This document shows positions 17,451-26,865 of a DNA stretch of 64,000 bases, piece by piece; position 1 is the stretch's first letter; each line of letters starts with the position of its first letter. Source of the DNA: Bordetella genomosp. 11 (GTDB lineage Bacteria > Pseudomonadota > Gammaproteobacteria > Burkholderiales > Burkholderiaceae_B); NCBI RefSeq assembly GCF_002261215.1, contig NZ_NEVS01000004.1:1736001-1800000 (forward strand). The letters run 5' to 3'. A program made the translations under genes and the position numbers. The notes below the pieces were generated by a model. The model ran no database searches. It was not told the DNA's origin and saw nothing but the letters and a program-made list of their open reading frames with translations.

Positions 17451-17541
17451 CGAAACATTCTAAACCTTGATATTGCTGCACGGGAGGACCGCCCCTAGCA
17501 TTGGCTTGTTTCATCCTTGTTGCAACGCTGTCCGCGCCGCC

Positions 17542-18882
17542 ATGATCGCCCCACCTGCCATCGATTCCGAGCCCGTGCGCTCCCTGCGCCAGGGGCGGCC
17601 CCTGCTGTGGACGCGACCCGCTGGCGCGGATACGAACGAAGCATCCCCCTTCACGCTGGAAGACGTACGGCAGGCGCGCGCGCGCTTCGACCGTTTCGCC
17701 CCTCTGCTGACCGTCCTGTTTCCCGAACTGCACGAAACGGCGGGCGCGATCGAGTCCGCCCTGCTGCCGGTAGACGGCATGCGCGCGGCGCTGCGCCTGC
17801 CGGAATCCCAAGGCAGGCTGTGGATCAAGGCCGACCACGATCTGCCCGTGGCCGGCTCCATCAAGGCGCGCGGCGGCGTGCACGAGGTCCTGGAATTCGC
17901 CGAAGCGCTGGCCCTGCGCGAGGGGCTGATACAGGCGGGCGACAACTATCGCGTCCTGGCCGGGCCGCAGGCGCGCGCCAGCTTCTCGCGCCATCAGGTC
18001 GCCGTGGGCTCCACCGGCAACCTGGGATTGGCGATCGGCGTGATCGCGTCCGCGTTGGGATTCCGGACGTCGGTGCATATGTCCGCCGATGCCAAGGAAT
18101 GGAAAAAGGCGCGGCTGCGCGCGCGCGGCGTGACGGTGGTCGAACATGCGGGCGACTACGAAAAAGCCGTGGCCGCGGGCCGCGCGCGGGTACAGGCCGA
18201 CCCCAATGGCTATTTCGTCGATGACGAGCGTTCTTCATCGCTGTTCCTGGGCTACGCGGCAGCCGCCCTGCATTTGCGCGACCAGCTGCGCGATGCGGCA
18301 ATCGCGGTGGACGCGGCGCATCCGCTGTTCGTCTACCTTCCCTGCGGCGTGGGCGGCGCGCCAGGCGGCATCGCCTTCGGCCTGAAGGAAGTGCTGGGCC
18401 CGCACGTGCACTGCTTTTTCGCCGAGCCGACCCAATCGCCCTGCTTCCTGGTCCGCATGATGGCGGGATCAGGCCAACTGCCGGGGGCCGGCGCCACGCC
18501 TTCGGTGTACGACGTGGGCCTGAGCAATCGCACCGAGGCCGATGGACTGGCGGTGCCGCGTGCGTCCGAGCTGGCGGCAGGCGTCATGGCGACGCGGCTG
18601 GACGGGGTCTATACCGTCGCCGACGATGTCCTCTTCACGGACCTCGCGCGCCTGCACGACAGCGAAGGCCTGCGCATCGAACCGTCCGCGGCGGCGGGTT
18701 TCAGCGGGCCGGCGCGGCTTTGCGCGACGCCGGCCGGGCAGGCCTACCTGGCATCGCGCGGCCTGGCGCAGGCCATGCGCGGCGCCACGCACCTGGTGTG
18801 GACCACCGGCGGGCGCTTCGTACCGCCCGAAGAATTCGATCGTTTCCTGAGCCGGGGCAGGTCGAGCCCGGCCGATACCTGA
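17542..18882 (+). CDS. dsdA: D-serine ammonia-lyase (D-serine dehydratase)
   Basis: PLP enzyme of 446 aa, close to the 442 aa of E. coli DsdA, which converts D-serine to pyruvate and ammonia. The PLP lysine is K108 in [21 protein letters not shown] is the phosphate-binding loop, and [11 protein letters not shown] the second glycine-rich loop. The ATG at 17542 gives the family N-terminus; the frame is open 75 bases upstream. It begins a plus-strand set with a Bug receptor, an amidase and a D-amino-acid dehydrogenase, consistent with use of D-amino acids. Confidence 0.92.
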   Translation: MIAPPAIDSEPVRSLRQGRPLLWTRPAGADTNEASPFTLEDVRQARARFDRFAPLLTVLFPELHETAGAIESALLPVDGMRAALRLPESQGRLWIKADHDLPVAGSIKARGGVHEVLEFAEALALREGLIQAGDNYRVLAGPQARASFSRHQVAVGSTGNLGLAIGVIASALGFRTSVHMSADAKEWKKARLRARGVTVVEHAGDYEKAVAAGRARVQADPNGYFVDDERSSSLFLGYAAAALHLRDQLRDAAIAVDAAHPLFVYLPCGVGGAPGGIAFGLKEVLGPHVHCFFAEPTQSPCFLVRMMAGSGQLPGAGATPSVYDVGLSNRTEADGLAVPRASELAAGVMATRLDGVYTVADDVLFTDLARLHDSEGLRIEPSAAAGFSGPARLCATPAGQAYLASRGLAQAMRGATHLVWTTGGRFVPPEEFDRFLSRGRSSPADT

Positions 18883-18934
18883 GGCGGACCCGCAGGACCG
18901 CCCTTACATCCACCCTACGTCCACAGAGTCCATC

Positions 18935-19921
18935 ATGAACATGCGTTCCACGTGTATTGCCGCCGGCCTGGCCTTGTCCTGCCTGCTCGCGCCCGCCTTG
19001 CCGGCCGCCGCGCAGACCGGCTATCCCACGCACCCGGTGTCGCTGATCGTGCCCTTCCCGCCCGGCGGCGCCACCGATGTGAGCGGCCGCGTCCTCGCGC
19101 AAGCGCTCGGCAAGGAACTGGGCCAGACGGTCATCGTCGAAAACCGTGCCGGCGCCGGCACGGTGATCGGCGCATCGTATGTGGCGCGCTCGGCGCCCGA
19201 CGGCTATACGCTGCTGGTCAGCTCCGGTACCACCTTCACCATCAATCCGGCGGTACGCAGCGACCTGCCCTACGATCCCGTCAAGAGTTTCGAGCCCATC
19301 GGCATCGTGGGACGCACCGGGCTGATCCTGCTGGCCAATCCGAAGGTGCCGGTCAACGACTTGAAATCCTTCATCGCCTACGTCAAGGATCCCGCGCACG
19401 CCGACACCCCTTATGGTTCGTTCGGCAGCGGTACGACAGCCAACTTCGTCGGCGAGGCATTCGCCGCCGCGGCCGGCATCAAGCTGACGCACGTCCCCTA
19501 CAAAGGCAGCGCGCCGGCCATGGCCGACCTGATTGGCGGCCAGATCCCGTTTTCCGTGGATACGGTCTCCGCGGCGCTGCCGCAGCTGAAGAACGGCAAG
19601 GTCAAGGCCATCGCGGTCTCCAGCCCGCAGCGCTCCACCTTCCTGCCCGATGTGCCGACCTTCGCCGAATCGGGCTATCCGCAGGTCGCGATGGATACCT
19701 GGCTGATGGTGGCCGCGCCGCGCGGCCTGCCCGCCGACGTGAAGACCAGGCTGGGCCAGGCCCTGGCCAACGTCATGGCCAATCCCGACGTACGCAAGAA
19801 CCTGCTGGCGCTGGGCTTCGAGCCGGAGTTCGAGAACGGACAACAGGGCGAGGCCCTGATCCTGAAAGAACTGCCGCAGATGCGCGAAATCGCCGAGCGC
19901 GCGAACATCAAGGCAGACTGA
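18935..19921 (+). CDS. Bug/TctC family periplasmic solute-binding protein
   Basis: Receptor of 328 aa; signal peptide cleaved near AAA-QTGYPTHPV. LIVPFPPGGATDVSGR, VIVENRAGAGT, SAPDGYTLLVS and HVPYKGSAPAMADLIGG mark the family. It is 52 bases after dsdA and 22 before the amidase. The gene set suggests it recognises a D-amino acid, its amide or a related compound. Confidence 0.92.
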   Translation: MNMRSTCIAAGLALSCLLAPALPAAAQTGYPTHPVSLIVPFPPGGATDVSGRVLAQALGKELGQTVIVENRAGAGTVIGASYVARSAPDGYTLLVSSGTTFTINPAVRSDLPYDPVKSFEPIGIVGRTGLILLANPKVPVNDLKSFIAYVKDPAHADTPYGSFGSGTTANFVGEAFAAAAGIKLTHVPYKGSAPAMADLIGGQIPFSVDTVSAALPQLKNGKVKAIAVSSPQRSTFLPDVPTFAESGYPQVAMDTWLMVAAPRGLPADVKTRLGQALANVMANPDVRKNLLALGFEPEFENGQQGEALILKELPQMREIAERANIKAD

Positions 19922-19943
19922 CGAACCCGATCCGGAACCTTCC

Positions 19944-21467
19944 ATGACGTCCACTTCTTCCCTCGTCGCGCTATCGGCCGTGGAGTTGCGCCGGCTGATC
20001 GGCGCGCGCCAGGTATCGCCGGTCGAACTGCTGCAGGCCTGCATCGACCGTATCGATGCGGTCAACCCCTACGTCAACGCCATCACCGCGACCGCCTACG
20101 AACAGGCCCGCGCCGCGGCACGCGAGGCCGAGCGCGCCGTCATGCAGGGCGAGCCGCTGGGCCTGCTGCACGGCCTGCCGCTGGGTGTGAAGGACCTGGA
20201 AGCCACCGCCGGGCTGCTGACCACCTACGGGTCGGCCATCTACCGCGGCCATGTGCCGGAGCAGGACGTGGAACTGGTGGCGCGCCTGCGGCGTGCCGGC
20301 GCCATCGTGACGGCGAAGACCAATGTGCCGGAGATGGGCGCCGGCGCCAATTCACGCAATACGGTTTGGGGCGCGACCGGCAACCCCTTCGATCCCAACC
20401 TGAATGCCGGCGGTTCGTCGGGCGGCTCCGCGGCCGCGCTGGCCTGCGACATGTTGCCGGTCTGCACGGGCTCCGACACCGGCGGTTCGCTGCGCATCCC
20501 GGCCGCCAAATGCGGCGTGGTCGGCTTGCGGCCTTCGCCGGGCGTCGTGCCCAGCGTACGCAAGCCCCTGGGCTGGACGCCGATCTCGGTGGTCGGCCCC
20601 ATGGGCCGTACCGTGGCCGATGCCTGCCTGCAACTGGCCGCCAGCGCCGGTATGCATGCCGGCGATCCGCTCAGCTACCCGCTGGATCCGCTGTCTTTCC
20701 TGCGGCCCGGCGTGGCGGATCTCGGCACGCTGCGCGTGGCCTATACGGAAGACTTCGGCGTGTGCGCGGTCGACGACGGCATCCGCGCGGTCTTCCGCGA
20801 AAAAATCGCCACCATGCGGCATCTTTTCGCCGCCTGCGATCCCGTCGACATGGAACTCGGCGACGCGCACCGCTGCTTCGATGTCCTGCGCGCCGAGGCC
20901 TTCGTCGCCGGCATGGGCGAGGCCTACGATAAGGATCCGGACAGCCTGGGACCGAACACCCGCGCCAACTACGAACTGGGCGCGGCCATGAGCCTGAAGG
21001 ACAGCGCCTGGGCCCAGGCCGAACAAACGCGCCTGATCAAGCGCTTCCAGGACGTGTACCGGGACTACGATCTGGTACTGTCGCCCACCACGCCGGTCTC
21101 GCCTTTTCCGTGGACCAAGCTGTACGCGGAAACCATCAACGGCGAACGCCAGGAAAATTATTACCGCTGGCTGGCGCTGACCTACGTGGTCACGTTGACC
21201 ACGCATCCGGCCATCGCCCTGCCTTGCGGACGCGACCATCGCGGCATGCCGTTCGGCCTGCAGGCGGTCGGGCGCTTCCGCGGCGATCATGCGCTGCTGG
21301 CCGCGGCGCAGGCCATGGAACAGGCATTCGCCGCCATCGAGACCTTGCGCCGCCCCGTGCCCGATGTCTCCTCCCTGAAGCCCGCGCGGCCCGAGCTGCG
21401 ATCCATCGTGACGACGCCGCCGCTGATCGACGGCGCGCCGCCCGCCAACAGCGTGTCGGCGGTATAG
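19944..21467 (+). CDS. Amidase signature family enzyme
   Basis: Hydrolase of 507 aa with the complete Ser-cisSer-Lys triad: K83 in LGVKDLEA, S158 in NAGGSSGGSAAA, and S182 in TGSDTGGSLRIPAA. The spacings of 75 and 24 residues match fatty-acid amide hydrolase. It lacks a signal peptide and would act in the cytoplasm. Its stop is 4 bases before the DadA-like gene, so the two are likely co-translated. Hydrolysis of an amino acid amide, followed by oxidation of the D-amino acid, is a plausible sequence; the actual amide is unknown. Confidence 0.93.
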   Translation: MTSTSSLVALSAVELRRLIGARQVSPVELLQACIDRIDAVNPYVNAITATAYEQARAAAREAERAVMQGEPLGLLHGLPLGVKDLEATAGLLTTYGSAIYRGHVPEQDVELVARLRRAGAIVTAKTNVPEMGAGANSRNTVWGATGNPFDPNLNAGGSSGGSAAALACDMLPVCTGSDTGGSLRIPAAKCGVVGLRPSPGVVPSVRKPLGWTPISVVGPMGRTVADACLQLAASAGMHAGDPLSYPLDPLSFLRPGVADLGTLRVAYTEDFGVCAVDDGIRAVFREKIATMRHLFAACDPVDMELGDAHRCFDVLRAEAFVAGMGEAYDKDPDSLGPNTRANYELGAAMSLKDSAWAQAEQTRLIKRFQDVYRDYDLVLSPTTPVSPFPWTKLYAETINGERQENYYRWLALTYVVTLTTHPAIALPCGRDHRGMPFGLQAVGRFRGDHALLAAAQAMEQAFAAIETLRRPVPDVSSLKPARPELRSIVTTPPLIDGAPPANSVSAV

Positions 21468-21471
21468 CGCG

Positions 21472-22707
21472 ATGAAGTTCGACGTACTGGTCCTGGGCGC
21501 GGGTATCGTCGGCGTCTGCGCCGCCGCGCATTTGCAGATGCGCGGCAAGTCGGTCGCCCTGATCGATCGCAAGCCCCCGGGTACCGAAACATCGTTCGGC
21601 AACGGCGGCCTGATCCAGCGCGAAGGCGTCTATCCCTATGCATTTCCGCGCGATCTCGGCGCCCTGATCCGGTACGCCGGCAATCGCGCCCCGGATGTGC
21701 GCTATCACGCCGCCAGCCTCGTCAGGTCGATGCCCTTTCTGTACCGGTACTGGCGCCATTCGCATCCGGCGCGCCACGCGGCCATCGCGGCGCGGTACGC
21801 CGCGCTGATCGAACATTGCCTGGCGGAGCACCATAGCCTGGCGGACGCGGCCGGCGCGCGGGAATTGATCCGGCCCACGGGATGGATCAAGGTCTTCCGC
21901 CGCGCCGCCGCGCGCGACGCGGAGATCCGCGTGGCCGAACGCTGGCGTGGCGAATTCGATGTCGGCTTCGAAGCGCTGGATGCCCAGGCGCTGCGCCGGC
22001 TGGAGCCCGCGTTGAGCCCCTCGCTGGCGGGCGGCCTGCGCTATACCGACGCCCAGTCGGTGTCCGATCCCCATGCGCTGGTCGCCGCCTACGCGCGGCA
22101 CTTCGAGTCGCTGGGCGGCCGTATCCTGACCGGCGATGCCGCCACGCTGGAAGGCGAATGGCAGGTACGTACCGATCAGGGCGCCGTGCGCGCGCCGCGG
22201 GCGGTCGTGGCCCTGGGACCGTGGGCGGACGTGGTGACCCGCCGGCTGGGCTACCGCCTTCCGCTGGCCGTCAAGCGCGGCTACCACATGCATTACGCCG
22301 CCGATGGCGACGCGCGGCTGGGCCATCCCGTCCTGGACGCGGACAACGGTTTCCTGCTGGCGCCGATGGCGCGTGGAATCCGCCTGACCACGGGCGCGGA
22401 GTTCGCCGGCCGCGACGCGCCGCCCTCGCCACGCCAATTGGCGGCGGTCGAGCCTTTCGCGCGCGGCCTGTTTCCGCTGGGACCGCGTGTGGACGCCGCG
22501 CCGTGGATGGGATGCCGGCCCTGCACACCGGACATGATGCCCGTCATCGGTCCGGCGCCCCGGCACCCTGGACTGTGGTTCGCGTTCGGACACGCGCACC
22601 ATGGCTTCACCCTGGGGCCGGTGACCGGAAGGCTGATCGCCGACATGATCGAGGGAGCGCGGCCTTTCGTCGATCCCACGCCGTTCCGGGCCGAGCGGCT
22701 GCTCTAG
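21472..22707 (+). CDS. FAD-dependent D-amino acid dehydrogenase-like oxidoreductase
   Basis: Protein of 411 aa in the DadA/DAO superfamily. The N-terminal dinucleotide fold is VLVLGAGIVGVCAAAHL; SFGNGGLIQ and the C-terminal GHAHHGFTLGPVTGRLIAD are typical of DadA-like proteins. It should strip hydride from a D-amino acid to give a 2-oxo acid and ammonia, passing electrons to the quinone pool. It ends 3 bases before the convergent LacI-type gene with no room for a separate terminator. Confidence 0.9.
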   Translation: MKFDVLVLGAGIVGVCAAAHLQMRGKSVALIDRKPPGTETSFGNGGLIQREGVYPYAFPRDLGALIRYAGNRAPDVRYHAASLVRSMPFLYRYWRHSHPARHAAIAARYAALIEHCLAEHHSLADAAGARELIRPTGWIKVFRRAAARDAEIRVAERWRGEFDVGFEALDAQALRRLEPALSPSLAGGLRYTDAQSVSDPHALVAAYARHFESLGGRILTGDAATLEGEWQVRTDQGAVRAPRAVVALGPWADVVTRRLGYRLPLAVKRGYHMHYAADGDARLGHPVLDADNGFLLAPMARGIRLTTGAEFAGRDAPPSPRQLAAVEPFARGLFPLGPRVDAAPWMGCRPCTPDMMPVIGPAPRHPGLWFAFGHAHHGFTLGPVTGRLIADMIEGARPFVDPTPFRAERLL

Positions 22708-22710
22708 GGC

Positions 22711-23835
22711 CTATGCGCTCGACTTCGGCGTACGGCCCGTCACGCGGGAACTGGCGCGCACCAGGAACTGCGTGGCGACATGATGCGACTGCGGCTTGGA
22801 CAAGGTGTCCGCGTCCGCTTCGCGCTGGATCAATTTCAGAACCAGCCGAGCCGCCGTGCTGCCGATCTCGTAGCGGCCCGGATGCACGGTGGTCAACGCG
22901 GGGGTAAGCCGTTTCGCGATGGGAAAGTCGCCGAAGCCCACGATCGCGCAGTCCCTGGGCAATACCAGGCCGCATTCCGGCGCCGCCAGGATGGCGCCGG
23001 CGGCCATGTTGTCATTGGCGAAGATGATGGCCTGCGGACGGGTGCGCCTGCCGGCGCGCGCGAAACGCGCCATCGCCTGTGCGCCGGCTTCGAAGGGATC
23101 GGTTTCGTCCGGCGTTTCCACGTCGGCCGCCAGCCCGTGCCGGGCCATGGCGCGCGAATATCCCAGTGCGCGCTGCTGCGCGCGGAAGTCCTCCGGCATG
23201 CCCGTCCTGACGAACCGGATGCGCCGGGCGCCCTGCTCGATCAGGTGCATGGCTTGGTCGTACCCCACCTGGTCATGCGAAAAGCCGACCTGGTGGAAAG
23301 GCCGGTTGGGCCTGACATCCCAGGTCTCCACGACCGGAAAGGCGGCGGCGCGCAGGATGGCATCCACGCGGTCGGTATGGGCCGGGCCGGTCAGTATCAT
23401 CCCCGCTGGCCGCCAACCCGCGAAGGCACACACCGCGCCTTCTTCCTCGACCGTCGAATAGTTGCTGCTGGCCAGCAGCAGCTGGTAGCCGGACGAACGC
23501 AGCACGTCCGACATCCCCTGCACGGTCTCCGAAAACACCGAGTTCGCGATGCTTGGGATCACCGCGCAGACGACCTTGGAACGCGCCGACGCCAGGCCCA
23601 TCGCGACCTGGCTGGGTACGAATCCCGTTTGCGCGATGGCGGCCTCGATGCGCGCGCGCCGGGCCGGCGACACTTTGTCCGGCGTATTGAAAAAGCGCGA
23701 GACGGTAATGGAAGCGACGCCCGCGATCGCCGCGACGTCATGAATGGTATAGGGGGCGATCTTCCGCCGGCCGGCATGCGCGGCCGGGTCTTTGTCCTGT
23801 TCCGTATCGTGCGCCGATGCCTTGCTGCGAGCCAA
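22711..23835 (-). CDS. LacI family repressor, GntR (gluconate) type
   Basis: Repressor of 374 aa. After a basic 28-residue leader comes the LacI helix-turn-helix, YTIHDVAAIAGVASITVSRF, the hinge helix region ASARSKVV and the sugar-binding periplasmic-type core. It is divergent from the Bug-dehydratase-aldolase set, and the intergenic DNA carries two copies of an operator very like that of E. coli GntR. This makes a sugar acid such as an aldonate the likely inducer. Confidence 0.92.
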   Translation of the reverse strand: MARSKASAHDTEQDKDPAAHAGRRKIAPYTIHDVAAIAGVASITVSRFFNTPDKVSPARRARIEAAIAQTGFVPSQVAMGLASARSKVVCAVIPSIANSVFSETVQGMSDVLRSSGYQLLLASSNYSTVEEEGAVCAFAGWRPAGMILTGPAHTDRVDAILRAAAFPVVETWDVRPNRPFHQVGFSHDQVGYDQAMHLIEQGARRIRFVRTGMPEDFRAQQRALGYSRAMARHGLAADVETPDETDPFEAGAQAMARFARAGRRTRPQAIIFANDNMAAGAILAAPECGLVLPRDCAIVGFGDFPIAKRLTPALTTVHPGRYEIGSTAARLVLKLIQREADADTLSKPQSHHVATQFLVRASSRVTGRTPKSSA

Positions 23836-23903
23836 CGCGTCCCCCGCTTGAATGCCGTCGGGTTTGACGGCGTGAGGGCCGCATTATAGACTTCGATGTC
23901 GAA

Positions 23904-23919
23904 ATGGTACCGGTACCTT
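23904..23919. promoter_or_regulatory. LacI/GntR-type operator 1
   Basis: ATGGTACCGGTACCTT contains a perfect 12-bp palindrome, GGTACCGGTACC. It closely matches the E. coli gluconate repressor site ATGTTACCGGTAACAT. It lies 68 bases upstream of the repressor start. Confidence 0.75.
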
Positions 23920-23928
23920 TCGCATCGT

Positions 23929-23944
23929 ATGGTACCGGCACCTT
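23929..23944. promoter_or_regulatory. LacI/GntR-type operator 2
   Basis: ATGGTACCGGCACCTT differs from operator 1 at one base. The centres are 25 bp apart, which allows two dimers on nearly the same DNA face. It is 61 bases before the Bug gene. Confidence 0.72.
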
Positions 23945-24005
23945 CCGGCCGGCCGACGGGATGGATCCCGTCGGCAAGGGATAAAAAATAGACAGGAGAC
24001 ACCGC

Positions 24006-24986
24006 ATGAATCGTCGCGAATTCACCGCCACGGCCGCCGCGGCCTTGTGCCTTGGCGCGGGGCGGTCCGCCCTGGCGCAGGGAAGCTATCCCGACAAGGC
24101 CCTGACCTTTATCGTTCCGTATCCGGCCGGGGGTGCCGCGGATCAGTTCGCCCGCCCTTTCGCCCAGGCGCTGAACGAACGCCTGCACCAGGCCGTCATC
24201 ATCGAAAACCGTCCCGGCGCCAATGGCAACATCGGTTCGGCATACGCGGCAAAGCGGCTGCCCGCCGACGGCTATACGCTGTTGCTCGGGTCCACCAGCA
24301 CGCTGGCGATCAATCCCCACATCTATCCGTCGATGGGTTATTCGCCGCTGGATGACCTGCAACCGGTCACGCTGACGCATCGCATGCCCAACGTGCTGGT
24401 CGTGGGCGCGCAGACGCCCTATCGCACCGTGGCCGACCTGGTCGCCGCCGCGAAGCAACGTCCCGGCAAACTGGAATATGGCTCGGCCGGGATCGGCAAC
24501 ACCATGCATATGGCGGCGGAGCTTTTCCAGCTGCGTGCCGGCATACGCCTGCTGCATATTCCCTATAAAGGCGGCCCGGAAGCGCTGAACGATCTGCTGG
24601 GGGGCCGCGTTCCCATGATGTTCCACAATCTGCCCGCGATCGTGGCCCTGGTGAACAGCGGCAAGCTGCGCGCCCTGGCCATCGCCGATGACAAACCGTC
24701 GCCCCTGCTGCCGGGCGTTCCCACCATGGCGCAGGCGGGCATCGCCGACGCCACATCGGTGGTCTGGAACGGCATCCTGGTGCGGCGCGGCACCTCGACG
24801 GAGATCGTCGAACGCCTGGCCCGCGACATGGGCGCCGTGCTCGCGGACCCGGGGTTCCGCGGCAATCTGACCGCGCAGGGCTACGAAATCCTCTCGTCCA
24901 CACCCGCCGAATTCGACGCACTGCTGCGCAGGGACTACGCCGCCATGGGCGAACTGGTCAAACGCGCCAACATCAGAATGGAATGA
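24006..24986 (+). CDS. Bug/TctC family solute-binding protein, Tat-type signal
   Basis: Receptor of 326 aa. The N-terminus MNRREFTATAAAALCLGAG has a twin-arginine motif (NRREFT), followed by an Ala-rich core and cleavage near ALA-QGSYPDKAL. Family blocks are FIVPYPAGGAADQFARP, VIIENRPGANG and HIPYKGGPEALNDLLGG. Its end overlaps the dehydratase start by 4 bases. It probably recognises the sugar acid degraded by the following enzymes. Confidence 0.92.
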   Translation: MNRREFTATAAAALCLGAGRSALAQGSYPDKALTFIVPYPAGGAADQFARPFAQALNERLHQAVIIENRPGANGNIGSAYAAKRLPADGYTLLLGSTSTLAINPHIYPSMGYSPLDDLQPVTLTHRMPNVLVVGAQTPYRTVADLVAAAKQRPGKLEYGSAGIGNTMHMAAELFQLRAGIRLLHIPYKGGPEALNDLLGGRVPMMFHNLPAIVALVNSGKLRALAIADDKPSPLLPGVPTMAQAGIADATSVVWNGILVRRGTSTEIVERLARDMGAVLADPGFRGNLTAQGYEILSSTPAEFDALLRRDYAAMGELVKRANIRME

Positions 24987-26749
24987 ACCGCATGAGCTCC
25001 GACACGCGCAAGACCCTCGACTCCCTGCGCAGCCAGCGATGGTTCGCCACGGACAACATCCGCGGCTTCGCCCATCGCCAGCGCATGCAGCAGCAAGGCT
25101 TGAACCGCGATGAGTTCATGGGCCGGCCCGTCATCGGCATCCTGAACACCTGGAGCGAACTGTCGCCCTGCCACGCCCATCTGCGCGAGCGCGCGGCGGC
25201 CGTCAAGCGCGGCGTCCTGCAGGCGGGAGGCTATCCGCTGGAACTGCCCGCGCTGAGCCTGGGCGAAGTCATGGTCAAGCCCACCACCATGATGTACCGC
25301 AACTTCCTGGCCATCGAGGCCGAGGAATTGCTGCGCAGCCTGCCCCTGGACGGCGCGGTGCTGATGGGCGGCTGCGACAAGACCACACCGGGCCTGGTCA
25401 TGGGCGCGCTGTCCATGGACCTGCCCGTCATCTTCTGTCCCGCCGGCACGATGCTGAACGACCGCTACCAAGGACAGACCGTGGGTGCCGGTACGCATAC
25501 GCGCAAGTACTGGGACGAATACGCGGCGGGCAACATCCAGCAGCGGGAATGGATCGCGCTGGAAGCAAAGATGACCCGCACGCCCGGCACGTGCAATACG
25601 ATGGGCACGGCCAGCACGATGACGGCCATTGTCGAAGCCATGGGCTTGTCCCTGCCCGGCGCCAGCAGCATTCCGGCCATGGATGCCGCCCACTCGCGCA
25701 TGGCATGGGCCTGCGGCCAACGCATCGTCGATCTGGTGTGGGAAGACCTGCGGCCCTCGCGCCTGTTGACCGGGGAGTCGCTGCGCAACGCCGCGGTCGC
25801 CTATATGGCCCTGGGCGGCTCGACCAACGCGGCGGTCCATCTGCCGGCCATGGCCGGCCGGGCCGGGTTGAAGCTGGGACTCGATGAATTGGACGCCATC
25901 GCCAGGCAGGTCCCGGTGCTTGCCAATCTCTTCCCCTCCGGCAATCGCTTGATGGAAGATTTCCACTATGCCGGGGGGCTGCCTGCCCTGCTGAACAAGC
26001 TGCGGTCCCATCTGTCGCTGGACGCCCTGACCGTCACAGGCCTTACCCTGGGCGACAACATCGCCGGCATCGAATGCCAGGATCACGACGTGATCCGCGA
26101 TCCGGATAACCCCGTGGTGCCCGCCGCGCCGGACTGCCCGGAATCCGGCATGGCCCTGGCGGTCCTGCGCGGCAACCTGTGCCCCGATGGCGCGGTGATC
26201 AAGCCCTCCGCCGCGACACCCGCGTTGCTGCGCCATACCGGCCGCGCGCTGGTCTTCGATTCGAACGAGGCCATGCTCGCCGCCATGGACGATCCCGGCC
26301 TGGACGTCGACGCCGACACGGTGCTGGTGTTGCGCAATGGCGGGCCGATCGGCGCGCCCGGCATGCCGGAATGGGGCAACCTGCCGATCCCCAAGAAACT
26401 GCTGCGCCAGGGCGTACGCGACATGCTGCGCCTGTCCGATTCGCGCATGAGCGGCACCCACTACGGCACCTGCGTCCTGCATATCTCGCCCGAGTCGGCC
26501 GTGGGCGGTCCGCTGGCGCTGCTGCGTTCCGGGGACCGTATCACGCTGGACATCGGCGCGCGGCGGCTGGACATGGACGTGTCCCAGGCGGAGCTGCAGG
26601 CCCGGCGCGCCGCGTGGCGGCCGCCGGAACGCGGCTACGCCCGCGGCTACGCCAGGCTTTACCAGGAGCAGGTCACCCAGGCTCACGAAGGCTGCGACTT
26701 CGCATTCCTGCAAGGCAGCGCGCCGACCCCCGAACCCCCGATCTACTGA
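24983..26749 (+). CDS. IlvD/Edd family dehydratase (sugar-acid dehydratase-like)
   Basis: Fe-S dehydratase of 588 aa. Three Cys positions expected for a [2Fe-2S] cluster are seen: SELSPCHAHL, LMGGCDKTTPG and TPGTCNTMGTAS. LSDSRMSGTHYGTCVLHISP near the C-terminus is typical of L-arabinonate/D-xylonate dehydratases rather than of branched-chain IlvD. It would turn an aldonate into a 2-keto-3-deoxy acid. Context supports this: a GntR-type LacI repressor upstream and an HpaI-type aldolase downstream. The exact sugar acid is not determined. Confidence 0.9.
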   Translation: MNRMSSDTRKTLDSLRSQRWFATDNIRGFAHRQRMQQQGLNRDEFMGRPVIGILNTWSELSPCHAHLRERAAAVKRGVLQAGGYPLELPALSLGEVMVKPTTMMYRNFLAIEAEELLRSLPLDGAVLMGGCDKTTPGLVMGALSMDLPVIFCPAGTMLNDRYQGQTVGAGTHTRKYWDEYAAGNIQQREWIALEAKMTRTPGTCNTMGTASTMTAIVEAMGLSLPGASSIPAMDAAHSRMAWACGQRIVDLVWEDLRPSRLLTGESLRNAAVAYMALGGSTNAAVHLPAMAGRAGLKLGLDELDAIARQVPVLANLFPSGNRLMEDFHYAGGLPALLNKLRSHLSLDALTVTGLTLGDNIAGIECQDHDVIRDPDNPVVPAAPDCPESGMALAVLRGNLCPDGAVIKPSAATPALLRHTGRALVFDSNEAMLAAMDDPGLDVDADTVLVLRNGGPIGAPGMPEWGNLPIPKKLLRQGVRDMLRLSDSRMSGTHYGTCVLHISPESAVGGPLALLRSGDRITLDIGARRLDMDVSQAELQARRAAWRPPERGYARGYARLYQEQVTQAHEGCDFAFLQGSAPTPEPPIY

Positions 26750-26865
26750 ACGCCATTCCCCGTACCGCGACCGCACGCACCGGCAACCCGCTTCACCGCG
26801 CGCGCCGTTCGGCATCGCTCGCGATCCCATCCACGCCACCCCGGCTATCCATCAGGACTGCATCC

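Noticed and set aside
24935..26839. A 634-codon minus-strand open frame
   Set aside because: It is the antisense of the IlvD/Edd dehydratase gene. His/Gln/Gly-rich composition without motifs is typical of a shadow frame.
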